Below, one piece after another: positions 25,025 through 35,264 of a DNA stretch of 50,202 bases. Numbering within the stretch: the first letter of the stretch is position 1; each line of letters begins with the position of its first letter. The notes beneath the pieces are model-generated. The model worked only from the letters and a program-made list of their open reading frames with translations, was not told the origin of the DNA and did not search any database. The position numbers were made by a program, and so were the translations under genes. The DNA is from Rhizobacter sp. (GTDB taxonomy: Bacteria > Pseudomonadota > Gammaproteobacteria > Burkholderiales > Burkholderiaceae_C). The stretch covers positions 1-50,202 of the forward strand of contig JANYJL010000070.1 in the NCBI GenBank assembly GCA_025361845.1, in the 5' to 3' direction.

Positions 25025-26698
25025 ATGGACAACGCCATCGTCGCCAACCCCTCGCTGCCGCTGGTGCAACAAAGCGCCGGCCTGGGCCAGCGCCTGGCCG
25101 AGCTGCCGGGGCGCACCAAGCTGAACCTGGCCCTCGGCATCGCCGGCCTCGCCGCCGTGGTGCTGGCGATGACGATGTGGAGCAGCCAGGGCGACTACAA
25201 GGTGCTCTACGCGAATCTGTCGGACAAGGACGGCGGCGCCATCCTCGCGCAGTTGTCGCAGATGAACGTGCCCTACAAACACGCTGACGGCGGTGCCGCC
25301 ATCCTCGTGCCGGCCGCGCAGGTGCACGACGTGCGCTTGAAGCTCGCTTCGGCCGGCCTGCCCAAGGGCTCGGTGGTCGGCTACGAGTTGATGGACGGCG
25401 CGCGTTTCGGCCAGACGCAGTTCCAGGAACGCCTGACCTTCCAGCGCGGCCTGGAAGGTGAGCTCACGCGTTCGATCACCTCGATGTCCGCAGTGCAGAA
25501 CGCGCGTGTGCACCTGGCGCTGCCGAACCAGAACGGCTTCTTCCGCGAGCAACAAAAACCCACCGCCTCGGTGCTGCTGACGATGTACCCCGGCCGCACG
25601 CTCGACCGCACGCAGATCGCCGGCATCGTGCACCTGGTCTCAAGCAGCGTGCCCGAGATGAACCCCAAGGCCGTGAGCGTGCTCGACCAGACCGGCGCGC
25701 TGCTCACCGACAGCGAAAGTGCCCACGGCAGCGGCCTCGACGCGCAGCAGTTGCAGTACGTGAACCAGATCGAGAGCGGCTACACGAAGCGCATCTTCGA
25801 TCTGCTGGAGCCGATCGTCGGGCGCGACAACCTGCGTGCCTCGGTGACCGCCGATGTCGACTTCTCGCAGACCGAAGCGACGAGCGAAGAGTTCAAACCG
25901 AACCAGGGTGCGGACGCGAGCATCTCGGTTCGCAGCCAGCAGACCACCGAACAATCGGGCAGCACGGGCGCGCAAGCCAGCGGCATCCCGGGCGCCACCT
26001 CGAACCAGCCGCCGGTGGCCGCCACTGCGCCGCTGACCGGTGCCTCGCAGCCGCTCATCACCGCGCAAGGCGGTGGTGCGGCCGCAGGCAACAGCCGCCG
26101 CGACGCGACCACCAACTACGAAGTCGACAAGACAGTGCGCGTGACACGCAACGCCACCGGCAGCGTGAAACGCCTGAACGCCGCCGTGGTGGTGAACCAC
26201 CGCACCAGCACCGACGCGAAGGGCAAGACGACGACCGTGCCGCTGACGTCCGACGAGATCGAGAAGATCACCTCGCTCGTGCGTGAAAGCATCGGCTTCA
26301 AGCAGGACCGCGGCGATTCGGTCAAGGTCATCAACGCGCCCTTCAAGGTGGCACCGGTCGACAAGACCGAACTGCCGCTGTGGAGGCAGCCCGAACTGAT
26401 CGACCTGCTGCGTGCCGGCCTCGTGCCGGGCGGGCTGGCGCTGGTGGCGGTGCTCGTCTTCTTCGGTATGGTCAGGCCGGCGATGCGCACCGCGCTGGCA
26501 CCGGCGCCCAAGCCCGAACCCGGCCGCAGCCTGAACGCGGTGGTCGACGACGCGCAGAGCCTGCCCGGACCGGACATTCCGGCCCTCGCCGGCCCGAGCA
26601 ACCTGGAACTGCTGAACGACGCCCGCACGCTGGCGAAAGAGAACCCGCAAGCGGTGGCCGGCATCGTGCGTGGCTGGGTGAATGGCGAAGCGGCCTAG
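25025..26698 (+). CDS. fliF: Flagellar MS-ring protein FliF
   Basis: Starting at ATG 25025 gives 557 residues. An N-terminal membrane helix (NLALGIAGLAAVVLAMTMW) is followed by the periplasmic YscJ/FliF ring domains (KVLYANLSDKDGGAILAQLS, RGLEGELTRSITSMSAVQNA, HLALPNQNGFFREQQKPTAS), a Gln/Thr/Ala-rich segment, a second membrane helix (GGLALVAVLVFFGMV) and a C-terminal FliG-binding tail (NPQAVAGIVRGWVNGEAA). It builds the MS ring and houses the export gate. It starts the fliF-fliR run. The earlier in-frame start at 24899 lies inside the intergenic region. Confidence 0.97.
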   Translation: MDNAIVANPSLPLVQQSAGLGQRLAELPGRTKLNLALGIAGLAAVVLAMTMWSSQGDYKVLYANLSDKDGGAILAQLSQMNVPYKHADGGAAILVPAAQVHDVRLKLASAGLPKGSVVGYELMDGARFGQTQFQERLTFQRGLEGELTRSITSMSAVQNARVHLALPNQNGFFREQQKPTASVLLTMYPGRTLDRTQIAGIVHLVSSSVPEMNPKAVSVLDQTGALLTDSESAHGSGLDAQQLQYVNQIESGYTKRIFDLLEPIVGRDNLRASVTADVDFSQTEATSEEFKPNQGADASISVRSQQTTEQSGSTGAQASGIPGATSNQPPVAATAPLTGASQPLITAQGGGAAAGNSRRDATTNYEVDKTVRVTRNATGSVKRLNAAVVVNHRTSTDAKGKTTTVPLTSDEIEKITSLVRESIGFKQDRGDSVKVINAPFKVAPVDKTELPLWRQPELIDLLRAGLVPGGLALVAVLVFFGMVRPAMRTALAPAPKPEPGRSLNAVVDDAQSLPGPDIPALAGPSNLELLNDARTLAKENPQAVAGIVRGWVNGEAA

Positions 26699-26710
26699 AA
26701 CAAGATCATC

Positions 26711-27706
26711 ATGGACGACAAAGGTCTCGAAAGCGCAGCGATATTGCTGATGTCCCTCGGCGAAGAGGAGGCCTCGGCCGTCTTCAAGCACCTCACGCCG
26801 AAAGAGGTGCAGGGCCTGGGTGAAACCATCGCCAAGATGCAATCGGTGCCGCGCGAGCGTGTCGCCGAGGTGCTGACGAAGTTCAACAACGTGGCTGCCG
26901 CGCAGAACATGCTGGTGCCCGACAACAGCGAGTACGTGAAGAACGTGCTGCGCAAGGCGCTTGGCGAAGACACCGCCAACCTGCTGCTCGACCGGATATT
27001 GCAAGGCAACGATGTGAGCAGCATCGAAAGCCTGAAGTGGATGGACCCGGCTGCCGTGGGCGAGCTGCTGCGCAACGAACACCCGCAGATCGTCGCCGCG
27101 ATCCTGGTGCACCTGGATTTCGAGCAGGCCAGCGCGATCCTCAAGACCTTCGTCGAGCGCCATCGTAACGAGGTGCTGGTGCGCATCGCCACGCTCGATG
27201 GCATCCAGCCCGCCGCGCTGCGCGACCTGAACGACGTGATGAGCAAGATATTGGTGGGCAGCGACAAGGGCCGCAAGGCCTCGCTCGGCGGCGTGAAGAC
27301 GGCGGCCGAGATGATCAACCTGATGGGCACCGCGGTCGAGACCTCGGCGCTCGACTTCATCCGCGAGGCCGACAACGACCTGGCACAGAAGATCCAGGAC
27401 AACATGTTCACCTTCGATGACCTGGACAAGCTCGACGACAAGGGCTTCCAGTTGCTGCTGAAGGAAGTGCAGTCCGAATCGCTGATCCTGGCGCTGAAGG
27501 GTGCGAAGCCCGAGATGCGCGAGAAGGTGTTCAAGAACATGTCCTCGCGCGCCGCCGAAAGCCTGCGCGAAGACCTCGACTCGCGCGGCCCGGTGCGGGT
27601 GTCGGAAGTCGAAGCCGAGCAGAAGGAACTGCTGAAGATCGTGCGTCGCCTGTCTGACGAAGGCCAGATCGTGCTGGGCGGTGGCGGTGGTGATGACTTC
27701 CTCTAA
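26711..27706 (+). CDS. fliG: Flagellar motor switch protein FliG
   Basis: This 331-residue protein has the N-terminal FliF-binding domain (ILLMSLGEEEASAVFKHLTP), the middle FliM-binding EHPQ motif (LLRNEHPQIVAAILVHLDFE) and the C-terminal torque domain with the charged helix FDDLDKLDDKGFQLLLKEVQ. It converts stator force into rotation with MotA. fliH starts inside its last codons (27693), an overlap that argues for coupled translation. Length is standard. Confidence 0.98.
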   Translation: MDDKGLESAAILLMSLGEEEASAVFKHLTPKEVQGLGETIAKMQSVPRERVAEVLTKFNNVAAAQNMLVPDNSEYVKNVLRKALGEDTANLLLDRILQGNDVSSIESLKWMDPAAVGELLRNEHPQIVAAILVHLDFEQASAILKTFVERHRNEVLVRIATLDGIQPAALRDLNDVMSKILVGSDKGRKASLGGVKTAAEMINLMGTAVETSALDFIREADNDLAQKIQDNMFTFDDLDKLDDKGFQLLLKEVQSESLILALKGAKPEMREKVFKNMSSRAAESLREDLDSRGPVRVSEVEAEQKELLKIVRRLSDEGQIVLGGGGGDDFL

Positions 27707-28451
27707 ACCCTCGTTCAAGAACGTGCCGCCGCCGGCCGGCAAGGCCTCGGTGTATGCACGCTTCATCCCGCGTGAAGAGCTGGGCGGCTTCGCCTCGTGG
27801 ACGCCGGGCGCGCTGACGGAAAACGGCGAGCCGATCGCCGACCGCCGCAAGACCGTGCGTCCTGCAACTGCCGCCGCGCAGGCCCCGGCCCCGGCCGCAG
27901 CGCCCGACAGCGCGGCCCTGCAACGCGCAGCGCGCCAGCAGGGTTACCAGGACGGCTACCGCGACGGGCTGGTGGCGCTGGAAGGATTCAAGCAGAGCTT
28001 CGCGATGCAGACCGCTACGCAAGTCGCGGCGGTGGTGCGTTCGACGGGCGAACAGCTCGATGTGTTGCAGCAGGAGATGGCCCAGGCGCTGGCCGGTGCC
28101 GCCATCGAACTGGCGCGCCAGATCGTGCGCAGCGAACTCGAAGGCCGGCCGGAGCTGGTGGCCACCGTCGCGACCGAAGCGCTCGACACCTTGCTGCTGA
28201 GTGCGCGGCACATCACGCTTCGGCTGCATCCGGACGACCATGCCCTGGTGGCGGCGGGCGCTGCGGACGATCTCGCGGCGCGTGGCGCGCGGCTCATCGG
28301 CGATTTGAACGTGACCCGCGGTGGTTGCATCGTCGAGTCCGACCTCGGTGTGATCGATGCCAGCATCGAAGCGCGCTGGCATCGCGCCGCGGCGGCCTTG
28401 GGGCAGAACGTGGCCTGGGATGTGTCGTCGGGCCAGGCTGCGACCCCATGA
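27693..28451 (+). CDS. fliH: Flagellar export ATPase regulator FliH
   Basis: I start it at the ATG at 27693, which overlaps the fliG stop by 14 bp and gives 252 residues ([20 protein letters not shown]). The N-terminus is variable and Pro/Ala-rich. The central and C-terminal helices carry the FliH/HrpE pattern ([60 protein letters not shown]). It forms the stalk-like partner of FliI in the type III export apparatus. ATGA overlap with fliI follows. Confidence 0.93.
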   Translation: MTSSKPSFKNVPPPAGKASVYARFIPREELGGFASWTPGALTENGEPIADRRKTVRPATAAAQAPAPAAAPDSAALQRAARQQGYQDGYRDGLVALEGFKQSFAMQTATQVAAVVRSTGEQLDVLQQEMAQALAGAAIELARQIVRSELEGRPELVATVATEALDTLLLSARHITLRLHPDDHALVAAGAADDLAARGARLIGDLNVTRGGCIVESDLGVIDASIEARWHRAAAALGQNVAWDVSSGQAATP

Positions 28452-29872
28452 GCACCGCGACATCCACCCAGTCCAGTGCCGACAAGTGGCACCGCTACCT
28501 GCGCGACCTGCAAGTGTTCTCGGCCGACCCGATCACCCTGGAAACACAAGGCACCCTGGTGCGCGTGGCCGGCCTCGTGCTGGAGGCTGCCGGCATCCGC
28601 GTCCCGGTCGGCTCGGTCTGCGAAATCCACCAGGCCGGCCGCGCCGATGGCCAACCGGTGCATGCCGAAGTGGTCGGCTTCTCGGGCGACCGCACCTACC
28701 TGATGCCCACCGGCGAAGTGCACGGCCTGTCGAGTGGTGCACGCGTCGTGCCACGCGCCTCGCCGATCGCGCCACTCGTCTGGGGCGGTGCCAACCACCC
28801 CTGGCGGCGGCGTGAGGACCGCACCCTGCACCTGCCGGTCGGCGACGGGCTGCTCGGCCGCGTGATCGATTCGCATGGTGAGCCGATGGACCGCAAAGGC
28901 CCGCTCGGTTCCGTGCACAGCGAGCCGCTGATTCGCCGCCCGATCAATGCGATGGACCGCGACCCGGTGCGCCGCCCGCTCGACACCGGCGTGCGCGCGA
29001 TCAACGCCCTGCTCACCGTCGGCCGCGGCCAGCGCCTCGGCCTGTTCGCCGGCACCGGCGTCGGCAAATCGGTGCTGCTCGGCATGATGGCGCGTTACAC
29101 CGAAGCGGACGTCATCGTCGTCGGCCTGATCGGCGAACGCGGCCGCGAGGTGAAGGAATTCATCGAGGACATCCTGGGCGAAGAGGGCCTGCGCCGCTCG
29201 GTCGTCGTCGCCGCGCCGGCCGACTCGCCGCCGCTGGTGCGCATGCAAGGCGCGAACTACGCGACGGCGATCGCCGAACACTTCCGCGACCGCGGCCAGA
29301 ATGTGCTGCTGCTGATGGATTCGCTGACCCGCTATGCGATGGCCCAGCGCGAGATTGCGCTGGCCATCGGCGAGCCACCCGCCACCAAGGGCTATCCGCC
29401 GAGCTGCTTCGCGAAGCTGCCGCAGCTGGTCGAGCGCAGCGGCAATGGCCTGAAGGGCGGCGGCTCGATCACCGCGATCTACACCGTGCTGTCCGAAGGC
29501 GATGACCAGCAAGACCCGATCGCCGATGCGGCACGCGGCATTCTCGACGGCCACATCGTGCTCTCGCGTGATCTGGCCGAGGCCGGCCACTACCCGGCCA
29601 TCGACATCGAACGGTCGATCTCGCGCGTGATGACGAACGTGAGCGCGCAGCCGAACATCGATGCGGCGCGGCGCTTTCGGCAGCTGCACGCGCGCCACAA
29701 CAAGGCACGCGACCTGATCCAGCTCGGCGCCTACGCGCCCGGCCATGACCACGAACTCGACACCGCCGTGCGCATGCACGCACCGATGACGGCCCTGCTG
29801 CAACAAGGCATGCACGAAGCCGCACCGTTCGACCAGAGCCTGGCGCGCCTGCACGCCGTGATGACGGCCTGA
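28448..29872 (+). CDS. fliI: Flagellum-specific export ATPase FliI
   Basis: This 474-residue protein starts at ATG 28448, overlapping the fliH stop by four bases. It is an F1-beta-like ATPase: Walker [21 protein letters not shown] around residue 200, Walker [21 protein letters not shown], and conserved [20 protein letters not shown]. It energises and unloads substrate-chaperone complexes at the export gate with FliH and FliJ. All catalytic elements appear intact. Confidence 0.98.
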   Translation: MSTATSTQSSADKWHRYLRDLQVFSADPITLETQGTLVRVAGLVLEAAGIRVPVGSVCEIHQAGRADGQPVHAEVVGFSGDRTYLMPTGEVHGLSSGARVVPRASPIAPLVWGGANHPWRRREDRTLHLPVGDGLLGRVIDSHGEPMDRKGPLGSVHSEPLIRRPINAMDRDPVRRPLDTGVRAINALLTVGRGQRLGLFAGTGVGKSVLLGMMARYTEADVIVVGLIGERGREVKEFIEDILGEEGLRRSVVVAAPADSPPLVRMQGANYATAIAEHFRDRGQNVLLLMDSLTRYAMAQREIALAIGEPPATKGYPPSCFAKLPQLVERSGNGLKGGGSITAIYTVLSEGDDQQDPIADAARGILDGHIVLSRDLAEAGHYPAIDIERSISRVMTNVSAQPNIDAARRFRQLHARHNKARDLIQLGAYAPGHDHELDTAVRMHAPMTALLQQGMHEAAPFDQSLARLHAVMTA

Positions 29873-29919
29873 TGCGCCATCACCAAGACATTCCGCATTC
29901 AACCTGAACGGACCGCCGC

Positions 29920-30387
29920 ATGAACGAGCTGCAACCCCTGATGACCCTGCTGGGCCAGGCCGAAAGCGAACGCGACGAAGCGCTCGGGCACAGCCAGCGC
30001 CTGGACGCCGCGCACCGCGCCGCGCAGGCCCAGGCCGACCAGTTGCTCGTGTACCGCGGCGACTACGAAGCGCGCTGGAGCGAGCACTTCAGCCGCCAGG
30101 CCAAGATCGAACTGCTGCACTGCTACCAGGGCTTCATCCAGCGGCTCACGCTGGCCATCGAACAGCAGGCCCGCGTGGCCACCCAGGCCGGCAGCCAGGC
30201 GGCCGTGGGTCTTGCAGCGCTGAACGAGGCGGAGATGCGTGTCGCCTCGGTGCGCAAGCTGATCGAGCGGCGTGTCGGCGAGCAGCGGCAGCGCGAGGAG
30301 CGGCGCGAGCAGAAGCAGACCGACGAGTTCGCAGCGCGCGTGGCGTGGCAGCGGCTGTCGAATTTCGGTTCGCTCTCGGCCCGTTGA
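29920..30387 (+). CDS. fliJ: Flagellar export chaperone FliJ
   Basis: This 155-residue almost wholly helical coiled-coil protein is rich in Gln, Glu, Arg and Ala (LMTLLGQAESERDEALGHSQ; RRVGEQRQREERREQKQTDE near the end), typical of FliJ. It follows fliI by 47 bp and precedes fliK by 19 bp. It acts as the central stalk of the export ATPase and as an escort for chaperones. Primary sequence is weakly conserved in this family, so gene order is part of the evidence. Confidence 0.88.
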   Translation: MNELQPLMTLLGQAESERDEALGHSQRLDAAHRAAQAQADQLLVYRGDYEARWSEHFSRQAKIELLHCYQGFIQRLTLAIEQQARVATQAGSQAAVGLAALNEAEMRVASVRKLIERRVGEQRQREERREQKQTDEFAARVAWQRLSNFGSLSAR

Positions 30388-30406
30388 GCTCGTTGAAGGA
30401 CACCCC

Positions 30407-31855
30407 ATGTTGAACGTCAAGAACAGCAACACCACCAGCCCGATGGCCGCCTTGTTGCCGAGCGCGGCCGCCACGCCCGAGGTGAACCCCGCGCAGCCCA
30501 GCTTCGCGAAGATGCTGCAAAACAACCAGGCCCCGGCCGCGCCCGCGATGGCGCGCCAGCAGGCCCAGACCCAGGCCCAGAACCGCCGCGCGGACCAACG
30601 AAGCACCGAACCGAAGGCCGGCACACGCGCTCAGCCCGAAGCCCACTCACCCACCCCGAGCGCCACACGCCCCGCCAGCCCGACGCGGGAGCCGGCGAAG
30701 GCCCGGGAAGCAGACTCGCACGGGCCACAGACATCGGGCACCGCAGCGAAGGCTGCCGAGGCGCACGATGCCGACGCTTCCGGGCATTCGGTCGATGGCA
30801 CCGACGAGGCCCACGACAAGGACGACACCCCGGTCGCCGCCGACCCCGCCCTGGCCGACTGGCTGGCCGGGCTGAAGCTGCCCGATCCATCGCAAGCTGC
30901 GACGCCCTTGCCGGCGCCTGCGACCGGCCCCACGGCAAACGGCGCGGCGGCAAGCGACACCCCGAACGACACCCGGAACACCAGCGCGGCCACCGACCTC
31001 GCCGCTTCCGCGGCGGCCGGCCGTGCCGCCGTGATCGCGCTCGGCAGCAGCGTGGCGGCCAGCGCCAATGCAGGCCCCGAAGCCGGCCTGGGAAAATTCG
31101 CTCCCGGTGAATCCCCCGCGTCTGGCAGCGCCAACTCCGGTCACATCGACCGCCACAACGACACCGGCCCGCGCGGCGCGGTGCGCGACGGCAGCGACGC
31201 CAATCTGGCCGCCCTCGCCGCAGCCTCCGCGGCGCCCGGTGGGCAGCCCGGCGCGGGCACCGACACGGGTGACGGCGGTTCGGCCGACCGAGGCACGCAG
31301 GCACCGGGCTGGTCCGCGCTCACGTCGTCCGCGGCGGCCTCGCCGACAGGCGCCGTCTTCATGCCGATCGCCCAGACCGCACTCGCACTGCAGGCCGGCC
31401 AGAGCGCGTCGCAGCCGCTGCCGGTGAACCTGCCGGTGCCGCTCGGCTCCACCGAGTTTCCGCAGGCGATGGGCGCGCAACTCACTCTGCTGACGCAAAA
31501 CGGCATCGAACATGCCGAGCTGCACCTGAACCCGGCCGACATGGGCCCGGTGTCGGTGCAGATCGAAGTGCAAGGCACGCAGGCGCGCATCGACTTCGGC
31601 GCCGACATGGCCACCACGCGCCAGGCCATCGAAGCCAGCCTGCCCGAACTCGCCAGCGCGCTGCGCGACGCCGGTCTCACGCTCAGCGGTGGCGGCGTCT
31701 CCCAGCATTCACGCAACCGCCAGGACATGGCCGATGCGCAAGGCAGCGGCCGGGGCACCGGCAACGGCCGCGGCGATGGCGGCACCGGTGGCGACATCGC
31801 CCCCGCCCCGCTGCGCCGCAACGTGCGCGCCGGCGGTGTCGACGCCTACGCCTGA
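30407..31855 (+). CDS. fliK: Flagellar hook-length control protein FliK
   Basis: Starting at the ATG at 30407 gives 482 residues. The first ~320 are low-complexity, rich in Ala, Pro, Thr, Gly and Asp, as expected for the molecular ruler. The conserved C-terminal FliK domain lies at ~350-435 (LTLLTQNGIEHAELHLNPAD, MGPVSVQIEVQGTQARIDFG, ALRDAGLTLSGGGVS). The Gly/Arg/Asp-rich tail is unusual but common in this group. It measures hook length and switches FlhB specificity (flhB is not in the window). Confidence 0.93.
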   Translation: MLNVKNSNTTSPMAALLPSAAATPEVNPAQPSFAKMLQNNQAPAAPAMARQQAQTQAQNRRADQRSTEPKAGTRAQPEAHSPTPSATRPASPTREPAKAREADSHGPQTSGTAAKAAEAHDADASGHSVDGTDEAHDKDDTPVAADPALADWLAGLKLPDPSQAATPLPAPATGPTANGAAASDTPNDTRNTSAATDLAASAAAGRAAVIALGSSVAASANAGPEAGLGKFAPGESPASGSANSGHIDRHNDTGPRGAVRDGSDANLAALAAASAAPGGQPGAGTDTGDGGSADRGTQAPGWSALTSSAAASPTGAVFMPIAQTALALQAGQSASQPLPVNLPVPLGSTEFPQAMGAQLTLLTQNGIEHAELHLNPADMGPVSVQIEVQGTQARIDFGADMATTRQAIEASLPELASALRDAGLTLSGGGVSQHSRNRQDMADAQGSGRGTGNGRGDGGTGGDIAPAPLRRNVRAGGVDAYA

Positions 31856-31980
31856 CGGCGAAACACCGCCCTTATCACCGCATCGCGCCAACGGCCTGGT
31901 TTCCATAATTTGAGCAAGGCCTCAGGCCCGCAGGCCCGACGGCCCGCGCCCTGCTGGCCGCCATTTTCGAAGGAGAGCCC

Positions 31981-32625
31981 ATGTCCGCTGCCGCTGCCCC
32001 CACCGCCGATGCCGGCGCCGCCCCCGCGGCCAAGAAGGGCAAGAAGAAGCTCATCATCATCCTCGTCGCGGCCCTCGTCGTGCTCGGTGGTGGCGGTGGT
32101 GCCGCCTTCGTGATCATGAAGAAGAAGGCCGCCGCGGAAGCCGCTGCTGCGGCCGAGGACGGCGGCGAGGCCGTGGCCGAACACGCCGCACCCGCCCACC
32201 ACGCCGACCCGGCCCATCCTCCGACCTTCGTGCCGCTGGACCCCTTCGTCGTCAACCTGGCCGACCACGACAGCGACAAGTACGCCCAGATCGGCGTCAC
32301 CCTGCAAGTCGACGACGCCAAGTTCGCCGAACAGATGAAGGCCTACATGCCGGCCATCCGCAACGGCATCCTGATGGTGCTGGCGCACAAGAGCTCGCAG
32401 GAGCTGCTGCAACGCGAAGGCAAGGAAAAACTCGCGGCCGAAATCCAGCGCGAATCGGTGCGTCCGATGGGCATCGAGATCGACGACCCGGACCAGGAAG
32501 AAGCCCAGGCCGCCGCGGCCGAAGCCGAGGCCAAGGCCGCCGGCAAGAAGGTGAAAAAGAAGCACAAGGCCGAGGTGCACAACCCGGTCGAGAAGGTGCA
32601 CTTCTCGAACTTCATCATCCAGTGA
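31981..32625 (+). CDS. fliL: Flagellar basal body-associated protein FliL
   Basis: This 214-residue protein has a basic cytoplasmic start, one membrane helix (KLIIILVAALVVLGGGGGAA), a low-complexity Ala/Glu/His linker and the periplasmic FliL domain (PFVVNLADHDSDKYAQIGVT). Between ESVRPMGIEI and the final VEKVHFSNFIIQ lies an insertion of about 30 residues, highly charged and Ala/Lys/Glu-rich. This is an unusual feature I would not expect in a textbook FliL. FliL supports stators under load. Confidence 0.94.
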   Translation: MSAAAAPTADAGAAPAAKKGKKKLIIILVAALVVLGGGGGAAFVIMKKKAAAEAAAAAEDGGEAVAEHAAPAHHADPAHPPTFVPLDPFVVNLADHDSDKYAQIGVTLQVDDAKFAEQMKAYMPAIRNGILMVLAHKSSQELLQREGKEKLAAEIQRESVRPMGIEIDDPDQEEAQAAAAEAEAKAAGKKVKKKHKAEVHNPVEKVHFSNFIIQ

Positions 32626-32641
32626 AACAACGAGCCACTCC

Positions 32642-33649
32642 ATGAGTGATGCCATCCTTTCGCAAGACGAAGTCGACGCGCTTCTTCAAGGCATTACCGG
32701 CGAAAGCCAGGCGCCCGAGGCCGACGAAGCGCCCCAGGTCGGCGGCGTGCGCGGCTACGACCTGGCGAGCCAGGAGCGCATCGTGCGCGGGCGCATGCCC
32801 ACGCTGGAAGTCATCAACGAACGCTTCGCACGCAACATCCGCGTCGGCTTCTTCAACTTCATCCGCAAGAGCCCGGAAATCGCCATCGGCAGCATCAAGG
32901 TGCAGAAGTACAGCGCCTTCCTGCGCGAGCTGGTGGTGCCGACCAACTTCAACATCGTGAGCGTGCGGCCGCTGCGCGGCTCGGGGCTCATCATCTGCGA
33001 ACCCGCCCTCGTGTTCGCGGTCATCGACGCGCTCTACGGCGGCGCCGGCAAGTTCCACACCCGCATCGAAGGGCGCGATTTTTCGCCCACCGAACAACGC
33101 GTGATCACGCGGCTGATCGATGTCATCACCGCCGAATACAAGAAGGCCTGGGACGGCATCTACCCGCTCGAGCTGGTCTACCAGCGCTCGGAGATGCAGC
33201 CGCAGTTCGCCAACATCGCGACACCGGGCGAGGTGGTCATCACCACCTCGTTCACGCTCGAGATCGGCGAGACCAGCGGCACCCTCCATTTCTGTGTGCC
33301 CTACTCGACGCTGGAGCCGATCCGCGACGTGCTGTATTCGACCATGCAGGGCGAAGCGACCGAGAACGACCGCCGCTGGGTCAAGCTGATGACGCAGCAA
33401 CTGCAATCGGCCCAGGTGCAACTGGTGGCCGAACTTGCCGAAGCACCGGCCACGGTGGAACAACTGCTGTCGTTCAAGGTGGGTGACTTCATCGAGCTCG
33501 ACCTGCACCAGGCCATCCAGGCCAAGGTGGCGGGTGTGCCGGTGTTCGACTGCCACTACGGCACCAGCAATGGCAAGTACGCACTCAAGATCGATCAACT
33601 GCTGACCGGCGCCAACATGGGCTGGCTGGGGGAATCCCATGTCAACTGA
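32642..33649 (+). CDS. fliM: Flagellar motor switch protein FliM
   Basis: This 335-residue protein has the N-terminal CheY-P-binding element ILSQDEVDALLQGITGE, the middle CheC-like domain with the GGAGKF loop (DALYGGAGKFHTRIEGRDFS) and a C-terminal SpoA domain (LHQAIQAKVAGVPVFDCHYG, DQLLTGANMGWLGESHVN). It receives CheY-P and, with FliN and FliG, sets rotation direction. It follows fliL by 16 bp and overlaps the fliN start by 11 bp. Confidence 0.98.
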   Translation: MSDAILSQDEVDALLQGITGESQAPEADEAPQVGGVRGYDLASQERIVRGRMPTLEVINERFARNIRVGFFNFIRKSPEIAIGSIKVQKYSAFLRELVVPTNFNIVSVRPLRGSGLIICEPALVFAVIDALYGGAGKFHTRIEGRDFSPTEQRVITRLIDVITAEYKKAWDGIYPLELVYQRSEMQPQFANIATPGEVVITTSFTLEIGETSGTLHFCVPYSTLEPIRDVLYSTMQGEATENDRRWVKLMTQQLQSAQVQLVAELAEAPATVEQLLSFKVGDFIELDLHQAIQAKVAGVPVFDCHYGTSNGKYALKIDQLLTGANMGWLGESHVN

Positions 33650-34079
33650 CAACACCGAACCCGCCCTCGACGACGCCGACGCGATGGCCGCCGAATGGGC
33701 CGCCGCACTCGCCGAAGCGAAACCCGAAACCGCCTCTGAACTCCAGACCGCGGCCGAGCAGGTGGCGCCCGCCCAGTTCACCAACTTCGCGCCGACCGGC
33801 GTGGGCGGTGCGGGCAACGACATCAACATGATCCTGGACATCCCGGTCCAGCTGACCGTGGAGCTGGGCCGCACGCGCATCCCGATCAAGAACATCCTGC
33901 AACTCGCGCAGGGTTCGGTGGTCGAGCTGGAAGCGATGGCCGGCGAGCCGATGGACGTGCTCGTCAACGGCTACCTGATCGCGCAGGGCGAGGTGGTGGT
34001 GGTGAACGAGAAGTTCGGCATCCGCCTGACCGACATCGTGACGCCGAGCGAGCGCATGCGCCGCCTGAGCCGCGGTTGA
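33639..34079 (+). CDS. fliN: Flagellar motor switch protein FliN
   Basis: This 146-residue protein has an N-terminal ~60-residue Ala/Glu-rich extension followed by the SpoA domain: MILDIPVQLTVELGRTRIPI, KNILQLAQGSVVELEAMAGE, LIAQGEVVVVNEKFGIRLTD. It forms the bottom of the C-ring and docks FliH-FliI for export. The ATG overlaps the fliM end. The sequence is intact. Confidence 0.97.
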   Translation: MSTDNTEPALDDADAMAAEWAAALAEAKPETASELQTAAEQVAPAQFTNFAPTGVGGAGNDINMILDIPVQLTVELGRTRIPIKNILQLAQGSVVELEAMAGEPMDVLVNGYLIAQGEVVVVNEKFGIRLTDIVTPSERMRRLSRG

Positions 34080-34103
34080 CCCGCGCCTGAGGCCTCCGCA
34101 CCC

Positions 34104-34481
34104 ATGCCTTCTTCCGTTCCCGGCCAGGGGCTGTCTTCGCTGCTCTGGTTCATCGCCGTCCTCGCACTGATTCCGCTCGCGCTGTGGTTGTTCAAGCGCA
34201 GCCCGGCGGGCGCCCGCTTCGGCGGTGGTGCAGGCCAGGGCGCGATGCGCACGGTGTCGTCGCTGTCGCTGTCGCCGAACCAACGTGTCGTCACGGTCGA
34301 AGTGGGCCAGGGTGACGAGCGCCGCTGGCTCATCCTCGGTGTGACCACTTCCAGCATCAACACCCTGCACAGCATGGCGCCGCAAGGCGACGCGCCAGCG
34401 GCGGCCCAAGCGCCGGGGCCTGCGTTCGCGCAGTTGCTCGCCGGCCTGCGGCGTGACAAGGGGGCCGACGGTGCAGCCTGA
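34104..34481 (+). CDS. fliO: Flagellar export apparatus protein FliO
   Basis: This 125-residue protein has one N-terminal membrane helix ([20 protein letters not shown]) and a small cytoplasmic domain with [20 protein letters not shown], the FliO core. It helps to assemble FliP into the export gate. It lies between fliN and fliP, and the fliP GTG start overlaps its last codons. FliO is poorly conserved, so the position matters for the call. Confidence 0.9.
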   Translation: MPSSVPGQGLSSLLWFIAVLALIPLALWLFKRSPAGARFGGGAGQGAMRTVSSLSLSPNQRVVTVEVGQGDERRWLILGVTTSSINTLHSMAPQGDAPAAAQAPGPAFAQLLAGLRRDKGADGAA

Positions 34482-35256
34482 TCGTTCCTTTTTTTCGCGC
34501 TGTGCGAAGCACCGGAGCGCGCTTCTCGCGCTGTCGTTGTTGTCGGCTGTTCCGACGCTGGCTTTAGCGCAAAGCAGTGCCCCCGCCACGCTGCCGCTGC
34601 TGATCGGCCAGGGCGCAGGCGGCGCCAGCTATTCGGTGCCGATCCAGACCTTGCTGTTCTTCACGGCGCTCAGTTTCCTGCCCGCGGTGCTGTTGCTGAT
34701 GACGGGCTTCACGCGCATCGTCATCGTGCTCGGCCTGTTCCGCCAGGCGCTCGGTGCGCAGGCGGCGCCGCCGAACCAGGTGATCGTCGGGCTCTCGCTC
34801 TTCCTCACCTTCTTCGTGATGGGGCCGACGATCGACAAGGTCTATGCCGATGCCTACGAGCCCTTCGCGGCCAACAAGATCGCGTTCGACGAAGCGCTCA
34901 AGCGTGGTGAGGTGCCGATGCGCGAGTTCATGCTGAAGCAGACCCGCCAGGCCGACGTGATGCTGTTCGCCAAGCTCGCCAAGCTCGACCCGGCGGTCAA
35001 GAGCGCCGACGTGCCCTTCAAGGTGCTGGTACCGGCCTTCGTGACGAGCGAGCTGAAGAGTGCGTTCCAGATCGGCTTCCTGATCTTCATTCCCTTCCTC
35101 GTCATCGACATGATCGTCGCGAGCGTGCTGATGTCGCTGGGCATGATGATGCTGAGCCCGGTGCTCGTCGCCCTGCCCTTCAAGCTGATGCTGTTCGTGC
35201 TGGCGGATGGGTGGAACCTGCTGCTCGGTTCCCTGGCCGCGAGCTTCGCCACCTAG
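34471..35256 (+). CDS. fliP: Flagellar export gate protein FliP
   Basis: GTG at 34471, with AAGGGGG about 8 bp upstream, gives 261 residues. Another GTG at 34453 would add six. A cleavable signal sequence ([17 protein letters not shown]) is followed by four membrane segments with [40 protein letters not shown] and [20 protein letters not shown], the FliP hallmarks. It forms the pentameric core of the type III gate with FliQ and FliR. Confidence 0.97.
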   Translation: MQPDRSFFSRCAKHRSALLALSLLSAVPTLALAQSSAPATLPLLIGQGAGGASYSVPIQTLLFFTALSFLPAVLLLMTGFTRIVIVLGLFRQALGAQAAPPNQVIVGLSLFLTFFVMGPTIDKVYADAYEPFAANKIAFDEALKRGEVPMREFMLKQTRQADVMLFAKLAKLDPAVKSADVPFKVLVPAFVTSELKSAFQIGFLIFIPFLVIDMIVASVLMSLGMMMLSPVLVALPFKLMLFVLADGWNLLLGSLAASFAT

Positions 35257-35264
35257 AGATTCAG

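Noticed and set aside
25640-27850. Long leftward open frame of 736 codons
   Set aside because: It is antisense to fliF-fliG-fliH, all of which have clear family motifs.
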